Below, piece after piece: positions 44,939 to 53,055 of a stretch of 64,000 nt of DNA; positions within the stretch are counted from its first letter, which is position 1, and each line of letters begins with the position of its first letter. Source of the DNA: Pseudomonas haemolytica (lineage in GTDB: Bacteria; Pseudomonadota; Gammaproteobacteria; Pseudomonadales; Pseudomonadaceae). The position numbers were made by a program, and so were the translations under genes. The notes under the pieces were generated by a model. That model saw only the letters and a list, made by a program, of their open reading frames with translations. It ran no database searches and was not told the origin of the DNA. Where the stretch lies: assembly GCF_009659625.1 (NCBI RefSeq), contig NZ_VOIW01000001.1, forward strand, positions 124,001 to 188,000, written 5' to 3'.

Positions 44939-46540
44939 TTACTTATCTAGACTCACGCCGTAAAAGGGTGTGAGCCCGAAGGGGCTGATTTTGAAGTCGT
45001 GCACTTCCTTGCGTAACGGCTGAAAAACCGTCGAGTTTGCGATAGGCGTTATAGGTACCTGTTCCTTAAGGATTTTCTGCGCCTGTTGATACCACTTGAT
45101 GCGCTGCTCGCGGTCATTGCTGACCTTGGCTTGCTGCACCAGCTTGTCGTAGCCTGGGTTACACCATTTGGCATAATTACTGCCCTTGACCGCGGCACAA
45201 CTGTAGAGCACGCCAAGCCAGTTATCCGGGTCGCCGTTGTCGCCGGTCCAGCCATAAATCATTGCATCGTGTTCGCCATTTTTGGCGCGCTTGATGTATT
45301 CGCCCCACTCATAGCTGACGATATTGGCCTTGATGCCGACTTTGGCCCAATCCTGCTGGATCATTTGAGCGGACATGCGCGCATTCGGGTTTGAGGCGCG
45401 TTGCACGGTCATCGCCCACAGGTTGATGGTGGTACCTGGTGCAACCCCTGCTTCTTTTAGTAGCAACCGCGCCTTGGTCGGATCGTAGGGCGCATCGTGG
45501 ATGCTTGCGTCATAAGACCACTGCGCCGGTGGCAATGCGTTCTGCGCCAATTGTCCGGCGCTCTGGTACACGGCCTTGATGATTGCTGGCTTGTCGATGG
45601 CCATGTCCAGGGCCTGGCGCACCTTGAGCTGGTCCAGCGGCGGGTGAGTCACGTTGTAGGCCAGGAAGCCCAGGTTGAAACCGGCTTGTTGCAGCACACG
45701 CAGGTTCGGGTCTTGCTTCATGACTTCGATGTCGGCGGGGCGCGGGTAGCCGCTGACCTGGCATTCGCCGGCCTTGAGTTTCTGCAGGCGCGCGGCGGCG
45801 TCCGGGGTGATGGCGAACACCAGGTTGTCGAGTTTCACATCCTCGGGTTTCCAATACTGTTTATTCGCCTCGTAGCGGATCTGCGAGTCTTTCTGGTAAC
45901 GCTTGAACACAAACGGCCCAGTGCCGACGGGTTTCTGATTAATGTCCTCGGCCTTGCCTTCTTTCAACAGCTGGGCGGCGTATTCGGCTGATTGCACCGA
46001 GGCGAAACTCATGGACAGGTTCTGCACGAACGAGGCATCGACATTGTTCAGGTTGAAACGCACGGTGTGCTCATCGACTTTATCGACGCTCTTGATCGTG
46101 GTGTTCAAGCCCATGTCGGTGAAGTACGGCGATTCCGAAGGGTAGGCCTTGCGAAACGGGCTGTCGGCATCGAGCAGGCGATTGAAGGTGAACAGCACAT
46201 CATCGGCGTTGAAATCGCGGGTCGGGGTGAAGTAGGCGGTGGTGTGAAACTTGACGCCATCGCGCAGGTGGAAGGTGTAGGTCAGGCCGTCTTTGGACAC
46301 ATCCCAGCTTGTTGCCAAGCCTGGTTCGACTTCGGTGCCGCCGCGCTTGAACTGGGTCAGGCGGTTGAACACGGTTTCGGCCGAGGCATCAAAGTCGGTG
46401 CCGCTGGTGTATTGACTGGGGTCGAAGCCGGCAGGGCTGGCTTCGGAGCAGTAGACCAGGGTGGCGGCAGCCTGGGCCATTGGCATAAAGGCCAGGAGGC
46501 TTGCGGCGAGGAGCAGTGGCTTGACGGCAATTCTTTCCAT
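44939..46540 (-). CDS. Periplasmic peptide-binding protein (SBP family 5), fourth copy
   Basis: A 533-residue DppA-like protein with signal peptide LLLAASLLAFMPMAQAAA (about 9-26) and mature start TLVYCSEASPAGFDPSQYTSG. Family 5 features such as GVKFHTTAYFTPTRDFNADDV and IANSTVFQPLRKEV (given in part) are present. It is more divergent than copies two and three in the segment after residue 325 (ALPPAQWSYD, LWAMTVQRASNPNARM), so its ligand may differ. By position it fits dppA1 of P. aeruginosa (from memory). A small hairpin lies just before its ribosome site. Upstream, where P. aeruginosa has its next gene directly, comes the AT-richer insertion. Confidence 0.92.
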   Translation of the reverse strand: MERIAVKPLLLAASLLAFMPMAQAAATLVYCSEASPAGFDPSQYTSGTDFDASAETVFNRLTQFKRGGTEVEPGLATSWDVSKDGLTYTFHLRDGVKFHTTAYFTPTRDFNADDVLFTFNRLLDADSPFRKAYPSESPYFTDMGLNTTIKSVDKVDEHTVRFNLNNVDASFVQNLSMSFASVQSAEYAAQLLKEGKAEDINQKPVGTGPFVFKRYQKDSQIRYEANKQYWKPEDVKLDNLVFAITPDAAARLQKLKAGECQVSGYPRPADIEVMKQDPNLRVLQQAGFNLGFLAYNVTHPPLDQLKVRQALDMAIDKPAIIKAVYQSAGQLAQNALPPAQWSYDASIHDAPYDPTKARLLLKEAGVAPGTTINLWAMTVQRASNPNARMSAQMIQQDWAKVGIKANIVSYEWGEYIKRAKNGEHDAMIYGWTGDNGDPDNWLGVLYSCAAVKGSNYAKWCNPGYDKLVQQAKVSNDREQRIKWYQQAQKILKEQVPITPIANSTVFQPLRKEVHDFKISPFGLTPFYGVSLDK

Positions 46541-46555
46541 GGAGACCCCTGAAAT

Positions 46556-46574
46556 GGCCGCTCTTAAAGCGGCC
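46556..46574 (-). promoter_or_regulatory. Small hairpin upstream of the fourth binding-protein gene
   Basis: GGCCGCT (46556-46562) pairs with AGCGGCC (46568-46574), loop CTTAA. It sits 16 bases before the ATG, ahead of the AGGGG ribosome site. It may be a terminator remnant of the upstream insertion or a leader element. Confidence 0.35.
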
Positions 46575-46648
46575 CGAACGAAAACGGCGTCAACGAGGTT
46601 AACGCGGTTTTCTTGACTCAGGAATAGGCTGCGATGTGGGCCGTCAGA

Positions 46649-47166
46649 TCAGGCGCCCGTGGGTATTTCCGTCCTGGGGGCTGTGAGTGAAACTTCAATT
46701 TTAGTCGGCGCGTCTTTATCGATGACGAAGCTGTTGTGCACGTCATTAGTGTGATGAATGGTAAAGGTCCTTTTTGCATTGATATCTACGTTATCCAGCT
46801 TGCCTGTATCGGGATTGTTTAGTTTGTATCTGGCAGAGGCTTAACGTTTCGCTCGCCTTCACTGCCACTTTCGATGTTTTTGATCTGCGTACTTACACGA
46901 GTGGCATAGGCATCAATAAGACCCTCGCGCTCATTTAACGTATACCTGCCTCCGAGCGCTTGAACAGGGCCGGATCCATAAAGGGTTGCCTTATAGATAT
47001 CGGATTGGCGCTGGGCAGTAGAGGCAGTGTTGTCGGTGTTATAGACTTCGTTATTGTTCAACGGTGTGGGCGGTTGCTGTTCCTGCGCCTGGGTGTGTTC
47101 TTCTTGAGTAGATCCAGGCGTTGGTGTTGAGTAACGGACAATATTAAATCGAGTTGAGTCTGTCAC
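46649..47166 (-). pseudogene. Frameshifted small gene sharing the N-terminal module of the toxin-like protein
   Basis: The intact part is a 115-residue frame (GTG 47166 to TAA 46819). After a Pro/Gln/Thr-rich start its residues about 70-109 (YTLNEREGLIDAYATRV, QIKNIESGSEGERNV) match residues 82-115 of the toxin-like protein at 47379-49781. Directly after GERNV the frame drifts and stops. A second open frame takes over at the next codon (ASARYKLNNPDTGKLDNVD, RTFTIHHTNDVHNSFVIDKD, KIEVSLTAPRTEIPTGA) and ends at TGA 46649. The total length of 518 bases is one short of 173 codons. Adding one base near 46841-46842 would give a single 172-residue protein, so a one-base deletion (or, less likely, programmed frameshifting or sequencing error) is inferred. 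Function unknown. Confidence 0.6.
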
Positions 47167-47316
47167 GTTCGACTACCTGATTAGATAATTAGAATAGGTT
47201 CGTGTCAAATGTGTGGCTGTTTACGCAGGAGGCGTTCCACATCCCTTCATTAAAAGTGTAAGTTACGTAATTATTTTCTACATAGTCGAGTTGTATAGGG
47301 CGCCCAGTGCATCGGC

Positions 47317-47352
47317 GGCCACGGCATTGGCGCTCAAGGCAATGCCGTGGCC
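47317..47352. repeat. Strong palindrome downstream of the toxin-like gene
   Basis: GGCCACGGCATTG (47317-47329) pairs perfectly with CAATGCCGTGGCC (47340-47352); the stem can extend by one more pair. No T run follows on either strand. It may protect or partly terminate the toxin-like transcript. Confidence 0.6.
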
Positions 47353-47378
47353 GTTCACTCTACCGATAAATGGACGCT

Positions 47379-49781
47379 TCAAGGTTGAGTGGGGAATGTG
47401 ACGGGCTTATAGGTGAACGCCCACCACTTGAGCGGGTTCCAATAGGGGTTTGTCTTTGACGGTCTGAATCGTGAAATTCTCTTCATTTCATCGCTGACAT
47501 ATTGCTCAGCTTGGCCTCTAGCCAATTTTGTTATAGTGGGATCAAGGGTGATGCCGTTGCTTTGCAGGTTTTGGTGATACGCGGTTTCTACTTTACCAAT
47601 GGCGCTGGTTATAACTTCCGGCGAAAGGTTCGCGGTGAGGGTGCCGGTATAGCCTTTTACAGGGCGCCTTATCAATCTTTGAAATTGAGCAGCAAAGGAA
47701 CTGTCTCCACCGCTTGCAGAATTGCAGGATAACAGGCGTACGTTGTCAAAGTCTTCCGGGTTTATACCTTTTGCATGCAGGGTATGAAGCAATTCTCCTG
47801 GCGTATTAAGTTGTCCATCGTATACCACTTTTGCTACGCCGGTTTCAGGGTTGAAACTGCCGTGGACGAGTATATTCAATCGTTGCTCTGTGCCTTTTTT
47901 ATTAGTGTCGATAAAGGTATACAGTTTTTCGTTGATCACATTCAGATTATTGACCTCTCCACTGAGGATAACGGCTTTTTCACCGGTAGAAAAAAGTGAC
48001 TCACCCGTGGGTAAGTTTTCTATGGACCTCAGCGGTGGAAGTTTCACGTCTGTGCCGTCGACGGGCAGAGGGATGCCTGCACTATCAGCAGGCGCCGAAC
48101 GATTGGCGTCGTCTGTCTCGATGTTGACGCGTGTGGGGGTATCGCTCTCGTTCGGCGCTTTTGGTGCGCGTACGAATTCAAACTCGCGTGTCTCGGAATT
48201 GAACCTCCAGCTGTAATTCCGGGTGCTGGAAGGCAGTTGAGGTTCCCCCAACCCCACCTCTACCCCATAGGGTGCGAGTTCGTGCACCAGTTGCAGGCTC
48301 GATATCACTGCCGCGGCAGTGCCGCCAACGCGATCGTCGGCGGTCATGCCATAAATGGCGTCATGGATGCCGAAGTAAATATTGCCCGCGTTGCCAAGGA
48401 TGGGCACGTAACCGAAGGTGCGTCCCCATAATTCCTTCGCCCCCTTCCACGCTTGCTGCTCGTTACCAAATACCTGCGTTTGGTCGGCCCATTCTGCGTT
48501 TTTGGCGTTCACTGCCTGGTACTCGGTAGCGATACCGGAGTCCAGGTTGCCGTATCTCAAAAAATAGTCGCTGTTTCGCGATTGGGTATAATTAAACGTC
48601 TCCCTCACCGGTACAGGTTTATCTTTGAAAAGGTTTTCATAGCCTGGATAGGTGGCTCGTTGATAGTCGATCAGGTTTTCAAGCACATTTTCGGCGGATG
48701 TCCAATGAGCATCTTTGCCGCCTTGCCTGTCGCGGGCATTGAAACTACTGTGCAACGTATTACGATTGGTTTCAGCCCAACGGGCGAAATCGTTATCTCC
48801 ATTCAGTTCATTGACCGTGCCGGTTTTCAAATCAATCATCAGGCCATTGTTGGGCCTGTGATCATAATCACCGTGATAGTTGATGTAAGGGATGAATGCA
48901 TGCCCTCCCAGTGGATAGCCGTATATATTTGGGATAATCACATTGCCGTTTTTTTCAAGTGTACGGTTGATTGCTTCTTGTCCGGCAGGTGTGAGTTGTT
49001 CATAACTGCCCTTGTCGTTACGCAGGCTGTGTAAGATTCCCCGCACAACATAGGCATCAGCTTTCCCCGAGCGCTTCGCCAATGCACCGGGCACGTCCCG
49101 CATGGGCTCGGCTATCTGAACTTCCCAATGCACCTGAAGTCGTCCACCCAAGGCTTCTAGATCGCTGATCTTGTCCTGATCTTGTGGGTTTATTTTCGTC
49201 TCTTGGAAGTTGAGTGAGCCGCCCTCCGGTGTTCTATCGTGCTGAAGGGCACCGGCTGCAATTTCCCATGCATAGTAGGTGCGCTCGCTGGTGTCGGTCT
49301 TTATTTCGGGGTGCCATTTCCCTACGTAAGAATCGAACTTTACGGTGAATTGTTCATGCGGGTCGCGCCCGGCAGCCAATAAACCGGCGCTGAAGTAACC
49401 CGCAGGCTCGAGAAACTGGCGAACCTTTTGGAAGCGGACATTTCTTTCGCCTTCCTCACCCGTTTCTATGTTCTTGATCTGTGCCACTACTCGCTCGGTA
49501 TAGGCTTCAATGCGGTGCATCCGCTCTCGTAGCGTATAACTCGTGGAGGGCGGAGAAACACCGGCCTCCCCGTAAATAACGCCTTTGGAGAAATCAAGCT
49601 CATTATCCGGGGTGGGCGCAGTCATCCGGCCAACATTGCCCGTTGACCCGATCTGCGTGCCTGGCTCCCTATTTTCCAATGGCGGCGGCGCGTCAGCTGC
49701 CCGAGTGTTGCGGCTGTGTGTACTTGCAGTTAAATGTTCAGTGATGATGGGGTTTGGCAACAAAGGCGCAGATATGTTCAT
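47379..49781 (-). CDS. Large toxin-like protein with candidate caspase-type His/Cys domain
   Basis: An 800-residue protein without signal peptide that I cannot assign to a named family. Residues 1-65 are Pro/Thr/Asn-rich and likely disordered. Residues 82-115 are a helical module repeated in the frameshifted gene downstream. Residues 310-510 contain GLMIDLKTGTVNELNGDNDFARW, split by other text here, and GYVPILGNAGNIYFGIHDAIYGMTADDRVGG, phrases that recall large Pseudomonas dermonecrotic-toxin-like proteins (DUF6543 type). Residues 630-715 hold NILVHG (His640) and RLLSCNS (Cys686), each after a hydrophobic strand, the layout of clan CD cysteine peptidases and of toxin autoprocessing domains. 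The ATG at 49781 has only a weak ribosome site. The gene is AT-richer than its surroundings and lies between loci that are adjacent in P. aeruginosa, which suggests acquisition. Secretion route and target are unknown. Confidence 0.7.
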   Translation of the reverse strand: MNISAPLLPNPIITEHLTASTHSRNTRAADAPPPLENREPGTQIGSTGNVGRMTAPTPDNELDFSKGVIYGEAGVSPPSTSYTLRERMHRIEAYTERVVAQIKNIETGEEGERNVRFQKVRQFLEPAGYFSAGLLAAGRDPHEQFTVKFDSYVGKWHPEIKTDTSERTYYAWEIAAGALQHDRTPEGGSLNFQETKINPQDQDKISDLEALGGRLQVHWEVQIAEPMRDVPGALAKRSGKADAYVVRGILHSLRNDKGSYEQLTPAGQEAINRTLEKNGNVIIPNIYGYPLGGHAFIPYINYHGDYDHRPNNGLMIDLKTGTVNELNGDNDFARWAETNRNTLHSSFNARDRQGGKDAHWTSAENVLENLIDYQRATYPGYENLFKDKPVPVRETFNYTQSRNSDYFLRYGNLDSGIATEYQAVNAKNAEWADQTQVFGNEQQAWKGAKELWGRTFGYVPILGNAGNIYFGIHDAIYGMTADDRVGGTAAAVISSLQLVHELAPYGVEVGLGEPQLPSSTRNYSWRFNSETREFEFVRAPKAPNESDTPTRVNIETDDANRSAPADSAGIPLPVDGTDVKLPPLRSIENLPTGESLFSTGEKAVILSGEVNNLNVINEKLYTFIDTNKKGTEQRLNILVHGSFNPETGVAKVVYDGQLNTPGELLHTLHAKGINPEDFDNVRLLSCNSASGGDSSFAAQFQRLIRRPVKGYTGTLTANLSPEVITSAIGKVETAYHQNLQSNGITLDPTITKLARGQAEQYVSDEMKRISRFRPSKTNPYWNPLKWWAFTYKPVTFPTQP

Positions 49782-50203
49782 GAGCGGCTCGCTGTATTCG
49801 TAGGTTCTTAACGTTATTGTCTGGGCACGAAGTAATAGGGCAGGCAATATGCACGCCGAGATATGAGTTAATTATTAGGTTGATGAACTTCACTGTGTCA
49901 TCAGTTATTTTTTAACTCGGCCTGCATGTGCAGGGCGAACCAAACTAATATTGCTGGCACTTTTGTTAAGTTGGGTTTGCCGGTGCCTGCGCGGTAGCAC
50001 TCGTGTGGTGTTACATGCAATTGGGTGGCAGCAGGCGTACAGAAGGTTCCACTTTTAAGTGTATGTTCTGTGCAACCAGTGGTTTCACAAAGTGCAGCCT
50101 ACAGCGATCGAAAAGAACTTGCGCTAAGAGGCATTCGGGTCGGCTTATCAAAAAAAACGGCGCCAGCTTTCCAAGGCTGCGCCGTTTTTTGTCTCGAAGA
50201 GCG
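49782..50203. other. AT-rich intergenic region upstream of the toxin-like gene
   Basis: No gene is supported in these 422 bases. Near 49865-49915 is a markedly AT-rich stretch (TTAATTATTAGG, TTATTTTTTAAC) suitable for a promoter or an H-NS-like silencer target (MvaT in Pseudomonas). The terminator of the SIMPL gene is at 50150-50192. Confidence 0.6.
50150..50192. terminator. Bidirectional terminator after the SIMPL gene
   Basis: AACGGCGCCAGC pairs with GGCTGCGCCGTT (with a mismatch) around the TTTCCAA loop, with A7 on the left and T6 on the right. It lies 12 bases from the SIMPL stop. Confidence 0.85.
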
Positions 50204-50920
50204 TTACTGAAGAACTTCAATCACCCCATCGGCGCTCATGTTGACCTGGCTGGTGCCTGCTTCGACTTCCGGCGCGGGCGCTGGCGCTGAATCGGCCATG
50301 GCCGCTTTCATCATCATCCCGCCACGGGCATAAGGCATCGGGTAGCCATTGGTGTTGAAGTTCAGGTTGACGATCTTGTAACCCTTGCCGCCCAGCGCAT
50401 CGGTGGCCAGTTGTGCGCGTGCCTTGAACGCGGCAACCGCATCCTTGAGCAATGCATCTTCGCTGGCCTTGCGCGTAGCGTCGGCGATGGCGAAGTCCAT
50501 GTTGTCCATTTTCAGCGTGTTCAGCAGTTCGCCGGTGAGCTTGGACAACGCTGGGAAGTCCGCGCTTTCCAGGCGTAGTTCAGCGCGCTCACGCCAGCCG
50601 GTGATCTTCTGGTTCTTGCTGTCGTAGATCGGGTAGCTGTTGCGGCTGCCCTGGCGCAGGGTTACGCCTTTGACTTCGCGGGCCTGGCCCAGGGCCTGGT
50701 TCATGGTGGTAGTGATTTCGGCGGCGAGCTTGGCCGGGTCGGAGTTTTGCGATTCGGTGTAGAGGGTGACGATCATCTTGTCGCGGGCCACTTCCTGGCT
50801 GACTTCGGCACGCAGGGAGATCTGGTTGTAGTTCAGTGCATCGGCGGCCATGGCCGGGAGGCTGGCGATTGCGCTGGCGCTGAAGGTGATGATGGCTGCA
50901 CTGCGAGTGAAACGAGACAT
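50204..50920 (-). CDS. SIMPL (DUF541) domain periplasmic protein
   Basis: A 238-residue protein with a signal peptide (SAAIITFSASAIASLPAMA, about 7-25, cleavage before ADA). The mature part is a SIMPL/DUF541 domain: ISLRAEVSQEVARDKMIVTLYTES near its start and AQLATDALGGKGYKIVNLNFN later. Members are periplasmic or membrane-associated with poorly known roles, some linked to stress or signalling. It ends QVNMSADGVIEVLQ. It is divergent from roxS with about 220 bases between. In P. aeruginosa a hypothetical gene in this position (PA4495, from memory) separates roxS from dppA1. Confidence 0.9.
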   Translation of the reverse strand: MSRFTRSAAIITFSASAIASLPAMAADALNYNQISLRAEVSQEVARDKMIVTLYTESQNSDPAKLAAEITTTMNQALGQAREVKGVTLRQGSRNSYPIYDSKNQKITGWRERAELRLESADFPALSKLTGELLNTLKMDNMDFAIADATRKASEDALLKDAVAAFKARAQLATDALGGKGYKIVNLNFNTNGYPMPYARGGMMMKAAMADSAPAPAPEVEAGTSQVNMSADGVIEVLQ

Positions 50921-51139
50921 GGAAGCTCCTTGGGATAATCGTGTTGGGATAGCCGTGTTCGGTATGACTGTAGACGCAGGTATCGGGTTCTTCGGGTTTA
51001 CACATTCCCTACACGTTGTGGTGATGCCGACGAACGGTCATTTGTTCTCCCTGCGTCAAAGAGCCACACACACCATGCCAGCCGGTCTGCTTCGTTTATA
51101 CTCGTGCCGATCCGCCTGCAGCGCTCACCGGGAGAGCTC

Positions 51140-52402
51140 ATGCTCGCCGCCGTAAAACTGACTTCCGCCACCCGCCAGAACCTCTGGCGCCTGACGTTCA
51201 TTCGTACCCTGGTATTGGCCGCACAGGCCGGTTCCGTGGGGCTTGCCTACTGGTTCGACCTATTACCGCTGCCGTGGCTGCAACTGGGCGTGACCCTGGC
51301 GTTTTCCACCGTGCTGTGTGCGTTCACCGCCATCCGACTGCGTACCACGTGGCCGGTAACCGAGCTGGAATATGCGCTTCAGTTGGCGTGTGACCTGGTT
51401 ATCCACAGTGTGTTGCTGTATTTCTCCGGTGGTTCTACCAACCCCTTCGTTTCGTATTATCTGGTGCCACTGACCATTGCCGCCGTCACCCTGCCATGGC
51501 GCTACTCGGTGGTGCTGTCGGGCATCGCCCTGACGCTCTATACCTTGCTGCTGGCGCAGTTCTATCCGTTGCAAACCTTCCCAATCGCCCGTGAAAACCT
51601 GCAGATCTACGGGATGTGGCTGAGTTTTGCCCTGTCTGCTGCCGTCATTACCTTCTTTGCTGCACGCATGGCCGAAGAGCTGCGCCGCCAGGAAGAGTTG
51701 CGCGCCATTCGCCGCGAAGAAGGGTTGCGTGACCAGCAATTGCTCGCCGTCGCCACCCAAGCGGCCGGCGCCGCCCATGAGCTGGGCACGCCGCTGGCAA
51801 CCATGAGCGTATTGCTCAAGGAAATGACCCAGGACCATCACGATCCGGCGCTGCAAGATGACTTGAGTGTGCTGCAGGAACAGGTCAAGCAATGCAAACT
51901 GACGTTGCAGCAACTGGTGCGTGCCGCCGAGGCCAACCGCCGCCTGGCAGTTGAGATGCAGGACGTGACCCAGTGGCTCGATGAGGCCCTGAACCGTTGG
52001 CACCTGATGCGCCCCGAGGCCAGTTACCGTTTCAATCTATTAGGCCAGGGCAGCGTGCCGCGCATGGCGCCACCGCCGGACCTGACCCAGGCGCTGCTCA
52101 ACCTGCTCAACAACGCCGCTGACGCCTGCCCCGAAGGTCTCGGCGTACAGTTGGACTGGGACGCGGAGCACGTCACCATCAGCATTCGTGACCACGGTGC
52201 AGGCGTGCCGTTGGCCATTGCCGAGCAGATCGGCAAACCTTTCTTTACCACCAAGGGCAAAGGCTTCGGCCTGGGCCTGTTTTTGAGCAAGGCCAGCGTG
52301 ACCCGCGCGGGCGGCTCAGTGAAGCTCTATAGTCATGAGGAAGGTGGCACGCTCACCGAGCTGCGCCTGCCCCGTGTCGCACGAGGAGATATCGATGAGT
52401 GA
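51140..52402 (+). CDS. roxS: Redox sensor histidine kinase RoxS (RegB/PrrB type)
   Basis: RoxS is the membrane kinase of the RoxSR system that controls the cyanide-insensitive oxidase and other redox genes. The 420-residue protein has about six hydrophobic helices in residues 15-180 (for example TLVLAAQAGSVGLAYWF, NPFVSYYLVPLTIAAVTLPW). It then has the H-box with AAHELGTPLATMSVLLKEM (phospho-His near 214), the N-box LLNLLNNAADACPEGLG and the glycine-rich GKGFGLGLFLSKA. The ATG at 51140 has GGGAGAG upstream. The last 8 bases overlap roxR, giving tight coupling. Lack of a periplasmic sensor fits quinone or membrane redox sensing. Confidence 0.92.
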   Translation: MLAAVKLTSATRQNLWRLTFIRTLVLAAQAGSVGLAYWFDLLPLPWLQLGVTLAFSTVLCAFTAIRLRTTWPVTELEYALQLACDLVIHSVLLYFSGGSTNPFVSYYLVPLTIAAVTLPWRYSVVLSGIALTLYTLLLAQFYPLQTFPIARENLQIYGMWLSFALSAAVITFFAARMAEELRRQEELRAIRREEGLRDQQLLAVATQAAGAAHELGTPLATMSVLLKEMTQDHHDPALQDDLSVLQEQVKQCKLTLQQLVRAAEANRRLAVEMQDVTQWLDEALNRWHLMRPEASYRFNLLGQGSVPRMAPPPDLTQALLNLLNNAADACPEGLGVQLDWDAEHVTISIRDHGAGVPLAIAEQIGKPFFTTKGKGFGLGLFLSKASVTRAGGSVKLYSHEEGGTLTELRLPRVARGDIDE

Positions 52403-52955
52403 CGAGATCCAAGTCGAAGGCGAAGAACTGCCGCACCTGTTGCTGGTAGATGACGATGCGACCTTTACCCGCGTGATGGCGCGCGCCATGAGCCGGCGTG
52501 GTTTTCGCGTCAGTACCGCAGGTTCTGCCGAAGAGGGCTTTACCATCGCCCAGGCCGACCTGCCGGACTACGCCGCCCTCGACCTGAAAATGGACGGCGA
52601 CTCGGGCTTGGTGCTGCTGCCCAAGCTGCTGGAGCTCGACCCGGAAATGCGCGTGGTGATCCTTACCGGTTACTCCAGCATCGCCACCGCTGTCGAGGCC
52701 ATCAAGCGCGGCGCCTGCAACTACCTGTGCAAGCCGGCGGATGCCGACGACGTGCTCGCTGCCTTGCTGTCCGAGCATGCCGACCTCGACACTCTGGTGC
52801 CGGAAAACCCGATGTCGGTAGACCGCCTGCAGTGGGAGCACATCCAGCGCGTGCTGACCGAACACGAAGGCAATATCTCCGCCACTGCCCGCGCCCTGGG
52901 CATGCACCGCCGCACGCTGCAACGCAAGCTGCAGAAGCGCCCGGTACGACGCTGA
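52395..52955 (+). CDS. roxR: Response regulator RoxR (RegA/PrrA/ActR type)
   Basis: RoxR is the DNA-binding partner of RoxS. The 186 residues are an N-terminal receiver (about 15-130) with acidic pocket LLLVDDDATF, the phospho-acceptor aspartate in ALDLKMDGDSGL, ILTGYSSIATA and CKPADADDV, followed by a short linker and a C-terminal Fis-type helix-turn-helix (GNISATARALGMHRRTLQRKL). This is the standard RegA/PrrA layout and length. The ATG at 52395 overlaps the kinase gene. Two tandem palindromes follow the stop. Confidence 0.94.
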   Translation: MSDEIQVEGEELPHLLLVDDDATFTRVMARAMSRRGFRVSTAGSAEEGFTIAQADLPDYAALDLKMDGDSGLVLLPKLLELDPEMRVVILTGYSSIATAVEAIKRGACNYLCKPADADDVLAALLSEHADLDTLVPENPMSVDRLQWEHIQRVLTEHEGNISATARALGMHRRTLQRKLQKRPVRR

Positions 52956-52959
52956 ACAC

Positions 52960-53019
52960 AGCCTGAACAAGCTGCTTCAGGCTGCACGGATGCACGAACC
53001 GATCACCTATGATCGGTTC
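52960..53019 (+). terminator. Two tandem hairpins after roxR
   Basis: AGCCTGAA/TTCAGGCT (52960-52983) and GAACCGATC/GATCGGTTC (52996-53019) are both perfect. Neither is followed by a T run. They lie between roxR and the exporter gene and may terminate or process the roxSR message. Confidence 0.4.
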
Positions 53020-53055
53020 AAACGCCTGTGATGTTTTTCCTGCCGAGCCTGAACA

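Noticed and set aside
47213..47401. Small plus-strand frame of 62 codons downstream of the toxin-like gene
   Set aside because: It runs through the palindrome, has no ribosome site and overlaps the toxin end; composition gives no sign of coding.
50003..50290. Plus-strand frames of 60-95 codons upstream of the SIMPL gene
   Set aside because: They cross the bidirectional terminator and end inside the SIMPL gene on the opposite strand; no ribosome site or domain.
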